Assembly: GCA_003574885.1 (NCBI GenBank)
Contig: PJFC01000001.1
Coordinates: 248,001-312,000, forward strand
DNA: 64,000 nucleotides
Source of the DNA: Geobacter sp.
Lineage (GTDB): Bacteria > Desulfobacterota > Desulfuromonadia > Geobacterales > Geobacteraceae
Direction: 5' to 3'
The position numbers and the translations under genes are program-made. The stretch's first letter is position 1. Each line of letters begins with the position of its first letter. Under the pieces are notes generated by a model that saw only the letters and a program-made list of their open reading frames with translations, was not told where the DNA came from and ran no database searches. This document shows, piece after piece, positions 9,346 to 18,995 of the stretch.

Positions 9346-10050
9346 CTATCTACCCCGCCGGACCGCCAGCAGAGCCACATTCCCCACCGTAAACAGCAGT
9401 GCCCCGACCAGCGCCCATCCAGCCCCCGGTTCCCGGTGTATCTCCACCAGCGCTACCGGCGCCGGCATGAACCCCACTTCCTTCAGGTAGAGTCCGAATC
9501 CCCCGTAGAAGAAGGGGTGATTGGGGCTCATGGTCCCGGATACCGAACCTCCCGCGAGGGTACGGACCTGGGCGCTGAAGCCGGTCGGCATCCCCATGGG
9601 CCCCATGGCGGCGTGAAGCCTCTCCACAAGAACCACACCGCCGTCGGGGAAACCGATGGTGCTCCCCTCCCCCACCTCCATGACCTGCTTAAAACTCCCC
9701 CTGGCGCTGAGAAGGTGCGCGACCATAATCAGCAGAAACCCGAGATGCATGACCTGTGGGGCGATACGGACCAGGAAATTCCCCCGCTCCCATTTTTTGA
9801 GAAGGGACTCGATGCTGCAGAGAACCGTATTGAGGGCCAGCAGGGCCAGCAGCCCGATGGTCGCCCAGAGCCAGCACGAAGCGGTCAGCGGCGCCTCCCG
9901 CAACCAGAGGAAGAGCGGCAGGTCGTTAAGGGAACTACCCTCTTCCCCGCTACTGGCAAAAGAGCCAACCACCATGAACAGCAGTACGCCGGTCATGAGC
10001 CAGAGCCCCAGGTCAAGCGATACGAGGTAGCGGTAGACCTTGCCCGTCAT
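9346..10050 (-). CDS. ResB-like cytochrome c biogenesis protein (short form)
   Basis: 234 residues, inner membrane. Three N-terminal membrane helices (about 12-30, 55-77, 92-112), a periplasmic segment, and a final helix near residues 206-226 match the layout of ResB/Ccs1 proteins of System II cytochrome c maturation. Examples are LDLGLWLMTGVLLFMVVGS and GFLLIMVAHLLSARG. Full ResB is usually 400-600 residues, so this is a compact form. No resA or ccsA is adjacent. It lies 4 bases downstream of kup on the same strand, so co-transcription with a potassium transporter is likely, which is functionally unexpected. Confidence 0.7.
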   Translation of the reverse strand: MTGKVYRYLVSLDLGLWLMTGVLLFMVVGSFASSGEEGSSLNDLPLFLWLREAPLTASCWLWATIGLLALLALNTVLCSIESLLKKWERGNFLVRIAPQVMHLGFLLIMVAHLLSARGSFKQVMEVGEGSTIGFPDGGVVLVERLHAAMGPMGMPTGFSAQVRTLAGGSVSGTMSPNHPFFYGGFGLYLKEVGFMPAPVALVEIHREPGAGWALVGALLFTVGNVALLAVRRGR

Positions 10051-10054
10051 GTCA

Positions 10055-11911
10055 TTACATCTCCACCCGCGTCACGACACCTTGAAGTTTCGACGCCGGC
10101 AGCTTGCTGAACTGGACAAAATTGGGGGTGAGTTTTTTGATGGCTGAGAAGGCTCGCCAGATGGGGTTCATGGTGGAAATGTCCTCCACCCCGTAGAATA
10201 TGACCTTCTCCTTGATGCCGTGCTGTTTCAGGAGCTCCTCAATGTCGATCATCTCCATGTAGCCGGCCCGGATCTCGAATGCATCGAGGCCGGAACCGAG
10301 ACCGGTCGTCAACTGGGACTGTATATCAAACGGCTCATCGGTACGGATAATTGAGATAAAAACGTTCCGTTCGTAGATGATGTTACTCCGGATGATGCAG
10401 TGGACAACGTAGGGAGGGATGATATTCCATTCCCGGGTAAAGAAAAGGCCGGTCCCCGGAATGTTCTTCTCCTTGGCGTAGATCTGTTCGTACGAGAGGA
10501 GGAATGTTTCCATGTCGAGAGGCTTGAGCGCCCGGTAAAGAGCGCGCTGCCCCTTGGTCCAGATGAGAATGGTCAAAAACGGTATCGTCGCAAGAATGAT
10601 TGACCAGTATCCGCCGTGGGGAAGCTTGTTAAGGTTCGCCACGAGGAACACCAGGTCCACCAGAGTGATAAGCGCAGCAACGGGAGCCTTCCATTTCTTG
10701 GTGGTCCGGGCAAAGATCATGGTCATCATGATCCCCGTGATGGTCATGGTCCCCGTAACCGCCAGGCCGTAGGCCGCCGCCAGGTTCTCCGACTTCCGGA
10801 ACAGGAGCATGATGAAGATGACGAGCACCATGAGGAACCAGTTCACCGAGCCGATGTAAATCTGGGATTTCAGATGGCTGGAGGTGTAATCCACCTTCAT
10901 GAGCGGCATGATCCGTGTGGTGATCCCCTGGTAAACGATGGAAAAGACCCCGCTGATGAGGGCCTGGGAGGCGATGACCGTGGCAATGATGGTAAGGATG
11001 AGGAACGGGATGTAGAGGAGTTGGGACTGGTCCTGCACCATGCCGAAGAGGAAGTTCTTTGCCTCGGGATGATGGAGGACAAAGGCCCCCTGCCCCAGGT
11101 AGTTGATGACCAGGGCACAGAAGACGAAGTACCACGCCCGGACGATCGGCCGCCGACCCAGGTGCCCCATGTCCGCATAGAGCGCCTCGCCGCCGGTGGC
11201 GCAGAGAATGACCTCTGAAAGGACGAAGAAACCGGAAAAGCCGTTTTCATGAAAAAATTTGACGGCATAGTAAGGGCTCACCGACTTGAGCACCTCGGGC
11301 ATGGCAGCGATGGAGATGGCCCCGGAAACCGTTAAGGAAACGAACCAGAGTACCATGAGGGGACCGAATGCCTTTGCCACCTTATCGGTCCCCTTGAACT
11401 GAAAGACGAACAGTCCGATGGCGATCAGAGCCGCAATGAAAATAAGGGCTCCCTGACGGAGGTTTTCCAGTCCCGGGATAAGGACCATACCTTCCACGGC
11501 GGAGAGGATACTGATGGCCGGTGTGATGACACCGTCGCCTAGAAGGAGGGAAACGCCCAGGAAGGAGAGGAAACCGACGAACGCTATCCTCCTTCCGTCC
11601 TTCAGGAGCCGGACCAGAATCTCCTTGAGGACGATGGTCCCCCCCTCCCCCTTTCGCCCCAGGCTCATGGCAAGCCAGGCATACTCTGCAGTGACAAGAA
11701 TGATGAGGGTCCAGACCACGAGGGAAAGGATGCCGAACACGTTGTCATGGGTCGGCTTGGTCAGGGCAAACAGGACCGTCAGGGTATAGATGGGGCTCGT
11801 GCCGATGTCGCCGAACACCAGCCCCATGGATTTGACGATGCCCCCCCAGAAGGAGTCGGTTGTGATGAGCTTGATATGTTGTGTCTCCCCATTCGCCATA
11901 GCCGGCATCAT
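10055..11911 (-). CDS. kup: Kup-family potassium uptake protein
   Basis: Proton-coupled low-affinity K+ transporter of the KUP/HAK/KT family in the inner membrane. About twelve membrane helices are followed by a soluble C-terminal domain. Family motifs visible: SMGLVFGDIGTSPIYTL near the N-terminus, GEGGTIVL, GGEALYADMGHLGRRPI, and SQALISGVFSI. I start at ATG 11911 (two tandem ATGs) because AGGAGG lies 9 nt upstream; that gives 618 residues, near the usual 620-630. It is divergent from ileS across a 120-bp gap and is followed by the ResB-like gene. Confidence 0.95.
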   Translation of the reverse strand: MMPAMANGETQHIKLITTDSFWGGIVKSMGLVFGDIGTSPIYTLTVLFALTKPTHDNVFGILSLVVWTLIILVTAEYAWLAMSLGRKGEGGTIVLKEILVRLLKDGRRIAFVGFLSFLGVSLLLGDGVITPAISILSAVEGMVLIPGLENLRQGALIFIAALIAIGLFVFQFKGTDKVAKAFGPLMVLWFVSLTVSGAISIAAMPEVLKSVSPYYAVKFFHENGFSGFFVLSEVILCATGGEALYADMGHLGRRPIVRAWYFVFCALVINYLGQGAFVLHHPEAKNFLFGMVQDQSQLLYIPFLILTIIATVIASQALISGVFSIVYQGITTRIMPLMKVDYTSSHLKSQIYIGSVNWFLMVLVIFIMLLFRKSENLAAAYGLAVTGTMTITGIMMTMIFARTTKKWKAPVAALITLVDLVFLVANLNKLPHGGYWSIILATIPFLTILIWTKGQRALYRALKPLDMETFLLSYEQIYAKEKNIPGTGLFFTREWNIIPPYVVHCIIRSNIIYERNVFISIIRTDEPFDIQSQLTTGLGSGLDAFEIRAGYMEMIDIEELLKQHGIKEKVIFYGVEDISTMNPIWRAFSAIKKLTPNFVQFSKLPASKLQGVVTRVEM

Positions 11912-11957
11912 ATACCATTTCCTCCTGGAATAAACAAGCAAAAACGGCCCTTTACCC

Positions 11958-11986
11958 TTGACTTTTCAATGAGTTCCTAGTAGCTT
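11958..11986 (+). promoter_or_regulatory. Candidate ileS promoter
   Basis: TTGACT at 11958-11963 and TAGCTT at 11981-11986, 17 bases apart, 45 bases before the ATG of ileS. The -10 box is a poor match. No T-box leader fits in the 120-bp gap. Confidence 0.4.
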
Positions 11987-12031
11987 AAACCGCTTGACCC
12001 GTGAACTACCTCACCCAAAGCTGGAGGTCCT

Positions 12032-14806
12032 ATGGACTACAAAGAGACGCTCAACCTGCCGGTCACCGATTTCCCCATGAAGGCCAATCTGGCTCAACGG
12101 GAACCGGAAATCCTGAAGAAATGGGACGAAACCGGACTCTACGGAAAGATCGAAGAGAAAGGGAAGGAGCGACCGCTCTATATCCTCCACGACGGCCCCC
12201 CCTACGCCAACGGCCACATCCACATAGGCCACGCCCTCAACAAGATCCTCAAGGATGTCATCCTGAAAAGCAAGCGGATGGAGGGGCTCAGCGCCCCCTA
12301 CGTCCCGGGGTGGGACTGCCACGGCCTCCCCATCGAATTGCAGGTGGAGAAGAACCTGGGATCGAAGAAGCATGAGATGACCAAGCTGGCCATGCGCCGG
12401 GAGTGCCGCTCCTACGCCGAAAAGTTCATCGCCATCCAGCGGGATGAGTTCAAGCGGCTCGGCGTCCTGGGAGACTGGGAGAACCCTTATCTCACCATGA
12501 ATTACGAGTACGAGGGACTGACCGCCGCCGAACTGGCCAAATTCGCCCATAACGGCGGTCTCTACCGCGGGAAGAAACCGGTCCATTGGTGTTCTTCATG
12601 CGTCACCGCCCTGGCCGAGGCCGAGGTGGAGTACGCCGACCACACCTCCCCCTCCATCTACGTCAAGTTTCGCCTGCAGGACAATATTTCTGCCGCAGTC
12701 CCGGCCATGGCAGGAAAGCAGGTGTATCTGGTCATCTGGACCACCACCCCCTGGACCATCCCCGCCAACCTGGCCATCGCCATCCATCCCGACTTCACCT
12801 ACGCCGCCCTGGAAGTGAACGGGGAAGTGCTGATCGTGGCCGAAGGGCTGAAGGATGCCTTCCTGGCAGCCAACAAGCTGGAAGGGAAAGTGCTGGCCAC
12901 CTTCGCCGCCCCGGTTCTGGAGCGTAAACGGTGCAAGCACCCCTTCTACGACCGGGACTCCATCGTGCTGCTCGGCGAGCATGTCACCCTTGAGGCGGGG
13001 ACCGGCTGCGTCCATACCGCGCCCGGGCACGGTCAGGAAGACTACGAACTGGGGCTGAAAGAGGGTCTTGAGATCTACAACCCGGTGGACAACCACGGCA
13101 AGTACATCGGCAACCTTGAGTTCTTCGGCGGCCAGTCCGTCCTGGCCGCCAACCCGGCGGTCATCGAAAAACTGACCGAAGTGGGTGCTCTCGTGGGGCA
13201 GGCTAACATCACCCACTCCTATCCCCACTGCTGGCGTTGCAAGAAACCGATCATCTTCCGCGCCACCGAACAGTGGTTCATCTCCATGGAGGCGAACGAC
13301 CTCAGAAAGAACGCCCTGGAGGCGGTCAACTCCGTTCAGTGGATCCCCCGGTGGGGAAAGGAGCGGATCTACGGCATGATCGAAAACCGCCCCGACTGGT
13401 GCATCTCCCGCCAGCGCTCCTGGGGAGTACCAATCACCGCCTTCTCCTGCACCGCCTGCGGGGAGTACCTGGCCGACGGGACCATCATGGATTTTGTTGC
13501 CGAGCAGTTCAAGGAGCACAGCGCCGACATCTGGTTCGACTGGGATGCCGCCCGCCTGATGCCGGCCGGGACGACATGCCCGAAGTGCGGCGCTACGGAG
13601 TTCCAGAAGGAAATGGACATCCTGGACGTCTGGTTCGACTCCGGGGTCTCTCATGCGGCAGTCCTGGAGCCGAACCCGAAGCTCTCTTCGCCCGCCGATC
13701 TGTATCTGGAGGGGAGCGACCAGCACCGCGGATGGTTCCACTCTTCCCTCCTTGAGAGCGTCGGGACCCGGGGCGTTGCCCCCTACCGGAACGTCCTGAC
13801 CCACGGCTTCGTGGTGGACGGCTCCGGACGCAAGATGAGCAAGTCGGTCGGGAACGTGGTCGCCCCGGAAGAGGTCATCAAGAAATTTGGCGGCGAGATC
13901 CTTCGCCTCTGGGTTGCCGCCCAGGACTACCGGGACGACATCCGCATCTCCCAGGAAATCCTTACCCGCCTCTCCGAGGCGTACCGCCGCATCCGGAACA
14001 CCTGCCGCTACATTCTCGGGAACATCCACGACTTCGACCCGGCGAAGGACGCCGTCGAGTACGGGAAGATGCCGGAGTTGGACCGCTGGGCCCTCCACCA
14101 GCTGGAGCTTCTCAAGGAGAAGGTTCTCACCTGCTATGGCGAGTACGAATTCCATGTCCTCTACCATGCCATGAACGGTTTCTGCACCGTTGAGATGAGC
14201 GCCTTCTATCTGGATATTCTCAAGGACCGGCTCTACACCAGCAAAAAGGATTCGGTGGAACGGCGTTCCGCCCAGACCGTCATGTACCGCATCCTCGATA
14301 CCCTGGTGCGGCTCATGGCGCCGGTGCTTTCCTTCACGGCCGACGAGGTCTGGGGATACATGCCGGGCGGACGGGAGGAGAGCGTCCACCTGGCGGAGTT
14401 CCCGGCTCTCCAGCCGGAATGGAAGGACGAGCAGCTGGTCGAGCGGTGGGAGCGGATCATGAAGGTCCGTGCCGAGGTCTCCAAGGCACTGGAACAGGCT
14501 CGGGTAACCAAGACCATCGGGCACCCCCTGGATGCCGCCGTGACCATCGCCGCCGAGCCCGAACTGCTCGGCTTCCTGAAGGAGTATGCCCAGGAGTTGC
14601 CTGCGATTTTCATCGTCTCCAGCGTGAACCTGGCCGGATCACTCGATGGGGAATGCTACACTGCCGAAGGTGTTGCCGGCATGAAGGTGCGGGTCACCCC
14701 AGCTCCCGGCGAGAAATGCGAACGCTGCTGGTGTTACAGTGAAGAGTTGGGGACGGACAGCGAGCACGCGACCATCTGCCCCAAATGCCTGGCGGCGGTG
14801 AAATAG
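12032..14806 (+). CDS. ileS: Isoleucyl-tRNA synthetase
   Basis: Class I aminoacyl-tRNA synthetase that charges tRNA-Ile and edits valine. 924 residues, bacterial type. The HIGH signature appears as GHIHIGHAL near residue 65 and the KMSKS loop as [10 protein letters not shown] near residue 605. The editing domain contains [15 protein letters not shown]-terminal zinc site is formed by CERCWCYS and CPKC, typical of the zinc-containing bacterial form. GGAGG precedes the ATG. First gene of an ileS-lspA-mfd run, but a palindromic repeat separates it from lspA. Confidence 0.98.
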   Translation: MDYKETLNLPVTDFPMKANLAQREPEILKKWDETGLYGKIEEKGKERPLYILHDGPPYANGHIHIGHALNKILKDVILKSKRMEGLSAPYVPGWDCHGLPIELQVEKNLGSKKHEMTKLAMRRECRSYAEKFIAIQRDEFKRLGVLGDWENPYLTMNYEYEGLTAAELAKFAHNGGLYRGKKPVHWCSSCVTALAEAEVEYADHTSPSIYVKFRLQDNISAAVPAMAGKQVYLVIWTTTPWTIPANLAIAIHPDFTYAALEVNGEVLIVAEGLKDAFLAANKLEGKVLATFAAPVLERKRCKHPFYDRDSIVLLGEHVTLEAGTGCVHTAPGHGQEDYELGLKEGLEIYNPVDNHGKYIGNLEFFGGQSVLAANPAVIEKLTEVGALVGQANITHSYPHCWRCKKPIIFRATEQWFISMEANDLRKNALEAVNSVQWIPRWGKERIYGMIENRPDWCISRQRSWGVPITAFSCTACGEYLADGTIMDFVAEQFKEHSADIWFDWDAARLMPAGTTCPKCGATEFQKEMDILDVWFDSGVSHAAVLEPNPKLSSPADLYLEGSDQHRGWFHSSLLESVGTRGVAPYRNVLTHGFVVDGSGRKMSKSVGNVVAPEEVIKKFGGEILRLWVAAQDYRDDIRISQEILTRLSEAYRRIRNTCRYILGNIHDFDPAKDAVEYGKMPELDRWALHQLELLKEKVLTCYGEYEFHVLYHAMNGFCTVEMSAFYLDILKDRLYTSKKDSVERRSAQTVMYRILDTLVRLMAPVLSFTADEVWGYMPGGREESVHLAEFPALQPEWKDEQLVERWERIMKVRAEVSKALEQARVTKTIGHPLDAAVTIAAEPELLGFLKEYAQELPAIFIVSSVNLAGSLDGECYTAEGVAGMKVRVTPAPGEKCERCWCYSEELGTDSEHATICPKCLAAVK

Positions 14807-14924
14807 GAACGCCACTTTTCCGCAATCTCTGCATCAGACTTTGGAATTGCTTGTGCGACGTACCTTCCAGTACGCCTCCGCGCAATACCTCGTCTTCCTT
14901 GACCTTGCGAAAAATTGACGTTCC
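14806..14924. repeat. Intergenic palindromic element, copy B (119 bp), between ileS and lspA
   Basis: Terminal inverted repeats of 20 bp fit GGAACGYCAMTTTTYCGCAA on both ends (17 of 20 identical), beginning on the last base of the ileS stop codon and ending 22 bases before lspA. The interior contains GACGTACC and AGTACGCCTCCGCG, an inner hairpin shared with the other copies. On the minus strand it reads with the same polarity as the copy at 26952. Sitting inside a two-gene operon, it would be transcribed as a long hairpin. Confidence 0.8.
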
Positions 14925-14946
14925 TGAGATTGTTACGGGAACCTTT

Positions 14947-15438
14947 ATGAAACTGAAATACCTCATACTTGTCGTGGTCTCCACCCTGACCATCGGCATC
15001 GACCAGGCGACCAAGCTCTACATCGACCGGACCATGGATCTCCACACGTCCATTACTGTTGTGGAGAACTTCTTCAACATCACCTATATGCGCAACAAGG
15101 GTGCTGCTTTCAGCTTCCTGGCCAACTTCAGCTACCGCATCCCCTTCTTTATCCTCGTCTCGATCGTTGCAGTGGCAGTGATTGTCACTTTTTTCCGCAA
15201 GCTCCGACCCGACCAAAACTTCACCGCTTTCGCCCTCTCCCTCATCTTCGCCGGAGCGGTCGGCAACCTCATCGACCGGGTCCGGCTCGGCGAGGTGATT
15301 GATTTCCTCGACGCCCACTGGTACGGACACCATTGGCCGGCATTCAACGTGGCCGACTCGGCCATCTGCGTCGGGGTCTTTCTTCTCGCCGTCGACATGT
15401 TCATCGAAGAGCGCCGGCAGAAACACCTCGCCAGGTAA
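14947..15438 (+). CDS. lspA: Lipoprotein signal peptidase (signal peptidase II)
   Basis: Inner-membrane aspartic protease that removes signal peptides from diacylglyceryl-prolipoproteins. 163 residues, four membrane helices. The two catalytic aspartates lie in GAVGNLIDRV and FNVADSAICVGV, both intact, and RNKGAAFSFL matches the conserved N-x-G-x-x-F loop. ATG 14947 begins MKLKYLILVV, a normal LspA start; upstream in-frame codons lie inside the repeat. The ribosome site is weak (ACGGGAA). The ileS-lspA order is widely conserved. Confidence 0.96.
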   Translation: MKLKYLILVVVSTLTIGIDQATKLYIDRTMDLHTSITVVENFFNITYMRNKGAAFSFLANFSYRIPFFILVSIVAVAVIVTFFRKLRPDQNFTAFALSLIFAGAVGNLIDRVRLGEVIDFLDAHWYGHHWPAFNVADSAICVGVFLLAVDMFIEERRQKHLAR

Positions 15439-15459
15439 GCTTGCCCCCGTGGACCGACC

Positions 15460-18400
15460 ATGACTGCCACCCCGCAGGATCACATCAAGCAGCTTGCCGC
15501 ACCCCTTCGCGCCGAAGACTCTCTCGTAACCGTTGCCGGCCTGAAGGGTTCCGCCCCGGCCTATCTTCTGGCCAGACTGATCCCCGAACTTTCGTCACCG
15601 CTCCTGGTCGTCACACCCGACCCGGAATCCGCGGAGGAACTCTGGCGGGAACTCTGTTTCTACGACGGCAACACCGAGGGAATTCTCCATTTCCCGGCAT
15701 GGGACACGACACCGTTCGAGTCCGCCGCACCCCATGCCGACATAACCGGCCAGCGCCTCAACGCCCTGTTCCGTCTCATGGACGGCCGGGCACGGGCCGT
15801 AGTAACCCCCATAGCCGCCCTGGCCCAACGCGTGCTGCCACGGCAGACTCTGGGTGAAGTCTCCCACTACCTGGTAGTAGGGGAAGAGGCGGAACGGGAA
15901 ACCCTGCTGGGGAAACTGGTAAAGCTTGGCTATTCCCATGTACCCCTCGTGGAAGACCGGGGCACCTTTGCCAGCCGCGGCGGCATTCTCGACATCTTCC
16001 CTCCCGACCTGCCGGAACCTGTCCGCATCGAGTTCTTCGGCGACTTCGTCGATACCATCCGAACATTCGACCCTGTCTCCCAGCGCTCCCTTCGCCCCCT
16101 TTCCGAACTGGTCCTCCTCCCCTCCCGGGAGGTAATCCTGACTGACGAGGTCGTCAAGAGTTTCGCGACCCGGCTGAAAAAGCGATGCGAAGATCAGGAC
16201 ATCCCGACCATCCGTCGACGGGAACTGGCGGAGCAGGTACAGAACGCCATTTACCCGCCGGGGATCGAGTACCTGCAACCCCTCTTCCACCCGGGACTGG
16301 CAACCCTCCTCGATTACACCGGCCCCACGACGGTCCGGGTTCTGCTCGACCCGGAAGGGATCGACGCCGCCATTGCCCGCAATGATGACGAGCTGGCTTC
16401 CGCCGTCGAACGTGCCCAGGAAAATGACACCGTTACCTGCAACCCTCCCGACCTTTTCCTCGCACCGGACGAACTGGATACAATGCTGGCAAGCGGCCGT
16501 CGGCTGCTCTTCCCCTCCCTCCTGCTGGACGAGGAAAAAGGGGAAGGGACCATCCACCGTTTCACCGTGGCGGACAACGCCGACCTCAAGCTCGACATCA
16601 CTCCCGACAGCGAAGGGGTCCTGAAACCGCTGGTCGCGCGTCTCCACGACTGGCTGGCCGAGCGGCAACGGGTCGTCATGGTCTGTCACCAGCGGGGTCA
16701 GGCCCAGAGGCTCTACGAACTCCTCGCACCCTATGGGCTCCCCCTCGACATATCGGAGCGCCCCTTCCACCGTGAGCTGCAGCACCGGGACGGTAAGGTG
16801 GCCATCCTCGTGGGAGATATTTCCCGCGGGTTCCGGTTCCGGGAGGACGGGGTTGCGGTCATCGCCGAGGAAGAGATATTCGGCCGGAGGGTCAAACGCC
16901 GTGGCCTTTCCGAGGCACGCAAGAAACAGCTCCTTACCTCCCTGGCCGAGCTCAAGCCGGGGGACCACATGGTCCACATCGACTTTGGCGTCGGTATGTA
17001 CCGCGGCCTCCAGCACCTCACCCTGGGTGACGTGGAGGGGGATTTCCTGCTCCTGGAGTATGCAGGAAGCGACAAGCTCTACCTGCCGGTGGACCGGATC
17101 AACCTGGTACAGCGCTACGTCGGGGCTGAAGGTATCGAGCCCCACGTGGACAAGCTGGGGGGAACCGGGTGGGAAAAGACCAAGGCCAGGGCACGGGCCG
17201 CCATGCAGGAGATGGCGGAAGAGCTCCTGAAAATCTACGCCGCCCGGCAGCTCCAGGAAGGGCACGCCTTTGGCCCCCGGGACGAGCTCTACCGCGAGTT
17301 CGAGGCAGCCTTTGCCTTTGAGGAGACCCCCGACCAGCAGACCGCCATCGACGACGTGCTGGCGGACATGGAGAGCAAACGCCCCATGGACCGCCTGGTC
17401 TGCGGCGACGTGGGGTACGGCAAGACGGAGGTGGCCATGCGGGGCGCCTTCAAGGCGGTCATGGAGGGGAAGCAGGTGGCAATCCTGGTCCCGACCACCA
17501 TTCTCGCCCAGCAGCACATGGAAACCTTTACCGCACGTTTCAAGTCCTATCCGGTGAAGATCGAGATGCTCTCCCGCTTCCGCTCCCCGAAGGAACAGAA
17601 GGATATCCTGACCGGGGTGAAGAAGGGAGATGTGGACATCATCATCGGCACCCACCGGCTCCTGCAGAAGGACGTGGAGTTCCGCGACCTGGGGCTGCTC
17701 ATCGTCGACGAAGAACAGCGCTTCGGCGTCACTCACAAGGAGAGGCTCAAGAAGTACAGGGCGGTGGTGGATATCATGACCCTCACTGCCACACCCATTC
17801 CCCGCACCCTCTACATGTCGCTCATGGGGATTCGTGACCTCTCCATCATCGATACCCCACCGGTGGACCGGCTCGCCATCAAGACCTTCGTCGCGCGCTT
17901 CAACGACGAGGTGATCAGGGAGGCCGTGCTGCGTGAGCTGCGCCGGGGAGGACAGGTATTCTTCGTGCACAACAGAGTGCAGTCCATAGGGGCCATGGCG
18001 GAACATCTGCGCCGCATCGTACCGGAGGCACGCATTGCCGTGGGGCACGGCCAGATGGACGAAAAGGAACTGGAAAAGGTAATGCTCGGCTTCATGCACG
18101 GCGAGACAAACCTCCTCCTCTCCACGACCATCATCGAGTCTGGTCTCGACATCCCCACCGCCAACACCCTCATCGTCAACAGGGCTGACAGCTTCGGACT
18201 GGCCCAGCTGTACCAGCTGCGGGGCAGGGTCGGCCGCTCCCGGCAGCGGGCCTACGCCTACTTCCTCATACCCGGCGAAGGGGCCATTTCCAGCGACGCC
18301 CGGGAACGGCTCCGCATTCTCCAGGAACTGACCGAACTGGGCGCCGGCTTCCGCATCGCCACCCATGACCTGGAGCTGCGGGGAGCAGGGGACCTGCTGG

Positions 18401-18939
18401 GGGCCCGGCAGTCCGGAAACATCGCCGCGGTAGGGTTCGAGCTCTACACCGAGCTGATGGAAGAAACCATCCGCCAGCTCAAGGGGGAGGAGCTGGTGGA
18501 AAAGGTGGAGCCGGAACTCAAGCTCCGCATCCCTGCCTTCATCCCGGAAGATTACGTCCGCGACCCGAACCAGCGCCTGGTTATCTACAAGAAGCTCACC
18601 CAGGCAAGCAGCCGGGACGACATTGCCGAGATGAAAGGGGAACTGGACGACCGCTTCGGCAAGCTGCCGCTTGCAGCCGTATACCTGCTCGAGGTAATGG
18701 AACTCCGCCTCCAGCTCAAGGCGTTCCTGGTACGGGAAGTGGAATTCGATGGCAAAAGGCTGATTTTCGCTTTCCATCAGAAGACCCCGGTTTCCCCGGA
18801 CACCATCATCGGCCTTATCCGCCGGCACCCGAAAACATACCAGTTCACCCCCGATTACCGCCTCATGGTCGAGCTTGCTGACACCTCGTTCGAAGGGGTT
18901 CTGGAGGCGGCCAGAAATCTCTTGAAAAGCCTTACCTGA
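15460..18939 (+). CDS. mfd: Transcription-repair coupling factor
   Basis: ATP-dependent DNA translocase that removes RNA polymerase stalled at lesions and recruits UvrA. 1159 residues, full length. Domain order visible: UvrB-like N-terminal module; RNA polymerase interaction domain around GDHMVHIDFGVGMYRGL; RecG-like motor with Walker A GDVGYGKTEVAMRGAF (near residue 650), DEEQ box in LLIVDEEQRFGV, TATPIPRTLYMSL, and QLRGRVGRS; then a C-terminal TRCF domain. It starts 21 bases behind lspA and may share its transcript. uvrA of the same pathway is at 2969-5836. Confidence 0.98.
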   Translation: MTATPQDHIKQLAAPLRAEDSLVTVAGLKGSAPAYLLARLIPELSSPLLVVTPDPESAEELWRELCFYDGNTEGILHFPAWDTTPFESAAPHADITGQRLNALFRLMDGRARAVVTPIAALAQRVLPRQTLGEVSHYLVVGEEAERETLLGKLVKLGYSHVPLVEDRGTFASRGGILDIFPPDLPEPVRIEFFGDFVDTIRTFDPVSQRSLRPLSELVLLPSREVILTDEVVKSFATRLKKRCEDQDIPTIRRRELAEQVQNAIYPPGIEYLQPLFHPGLATLLDYTGPTTVRVLLDPEGIDAAIARNDDELASAVERAQENDTVTCNPPDLFLAPDELDTMLASGRRLLFPSLLLDEEKGEGTIHRFTVADNADLKLDITPDSEGVLKPLVARLHDWLAERQRVVMVCHQRGQAQRLYELLAPYGLPLDISERPFHRELQHRDGKVAILVGDISRGFRFREDGVAVIAEEEIFGRRVKRRGLSEARKKQLLTSLAELKPGDHMVHIDFGVGMYRGLQHLTLGDVEGDFLLLEYAGSDKLYLPVDRINLVQRYVGAEGIEPHVDKLGGTGWEKTKARARAAMQEMAEELLKIYAARQLQEGHAFGPRDELYREFEAAFAFEETPDQQTAIDDVLADMESKRPMDRLVCGDVGYGKTEVAMRGAFKAVMEGKQVAILVPTTILAQQHMETFTARFKSYPVKIEMLSRFRSPKEQKDILTGVKKGDVDIIIGTHRLLQKDVEFRDLGLLIVDEEQRFGVTHKERLKKYRAVVDIMTLTATPIPRTLYMSLMGIRDLSIIDTPPVDRLAIKTFVARFNDEVIREAVLRELRRGGQVFFVHNRVQSIGAMAEHLRRIVPEARIAVGHGQMDEKELEKVMLGFMHGETNLLLSTTIIESGLDIPTANTLIVNRADSFGLAQLYQLRGRVGRSRQRAYAYFLIPGEGAISSDARERLRILQELTELGAGFRIATHDLELRGAGDLLGARQSGNIAAVGFELYTELMEETIRQLKGEELVEKVEPELKLRIPAFIPEDYVRDPNQRLVIYKKLTQASSRDDIAEMKGELDDRFGKLPLAAVYLLEVMELRLQLKAFLVREVEFDGKRLIFAFHQKTPVSPDTIIGLIRRHPKTYQFTPDYRLMVELADTSFEGVLEAARNLLKSLT

Positions 18940-18995
18940 TGTGTTACGTTCCGCCTTTGGACAGCCGAAAATATCTTCTTTGAAGGAGTCTAACT

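Noticed and set aside
11912-12031. T-box leader in front of ileS
   Set aside because: The gap is only 120 bp, shared with the divergent kup promoter, and no T-box sequence or terminator is visible.
15595-18828. Very long open frame antisense to mfd (over 1000 codons), and similar ones antisense to ileS (12596-14524) and uvrA (4379-5887)
   Set aside because: They follow from the strong GC bias at third positions of the real genes. The real genes have full family motifs; the antisense products have none and lack proper ribosome sites.
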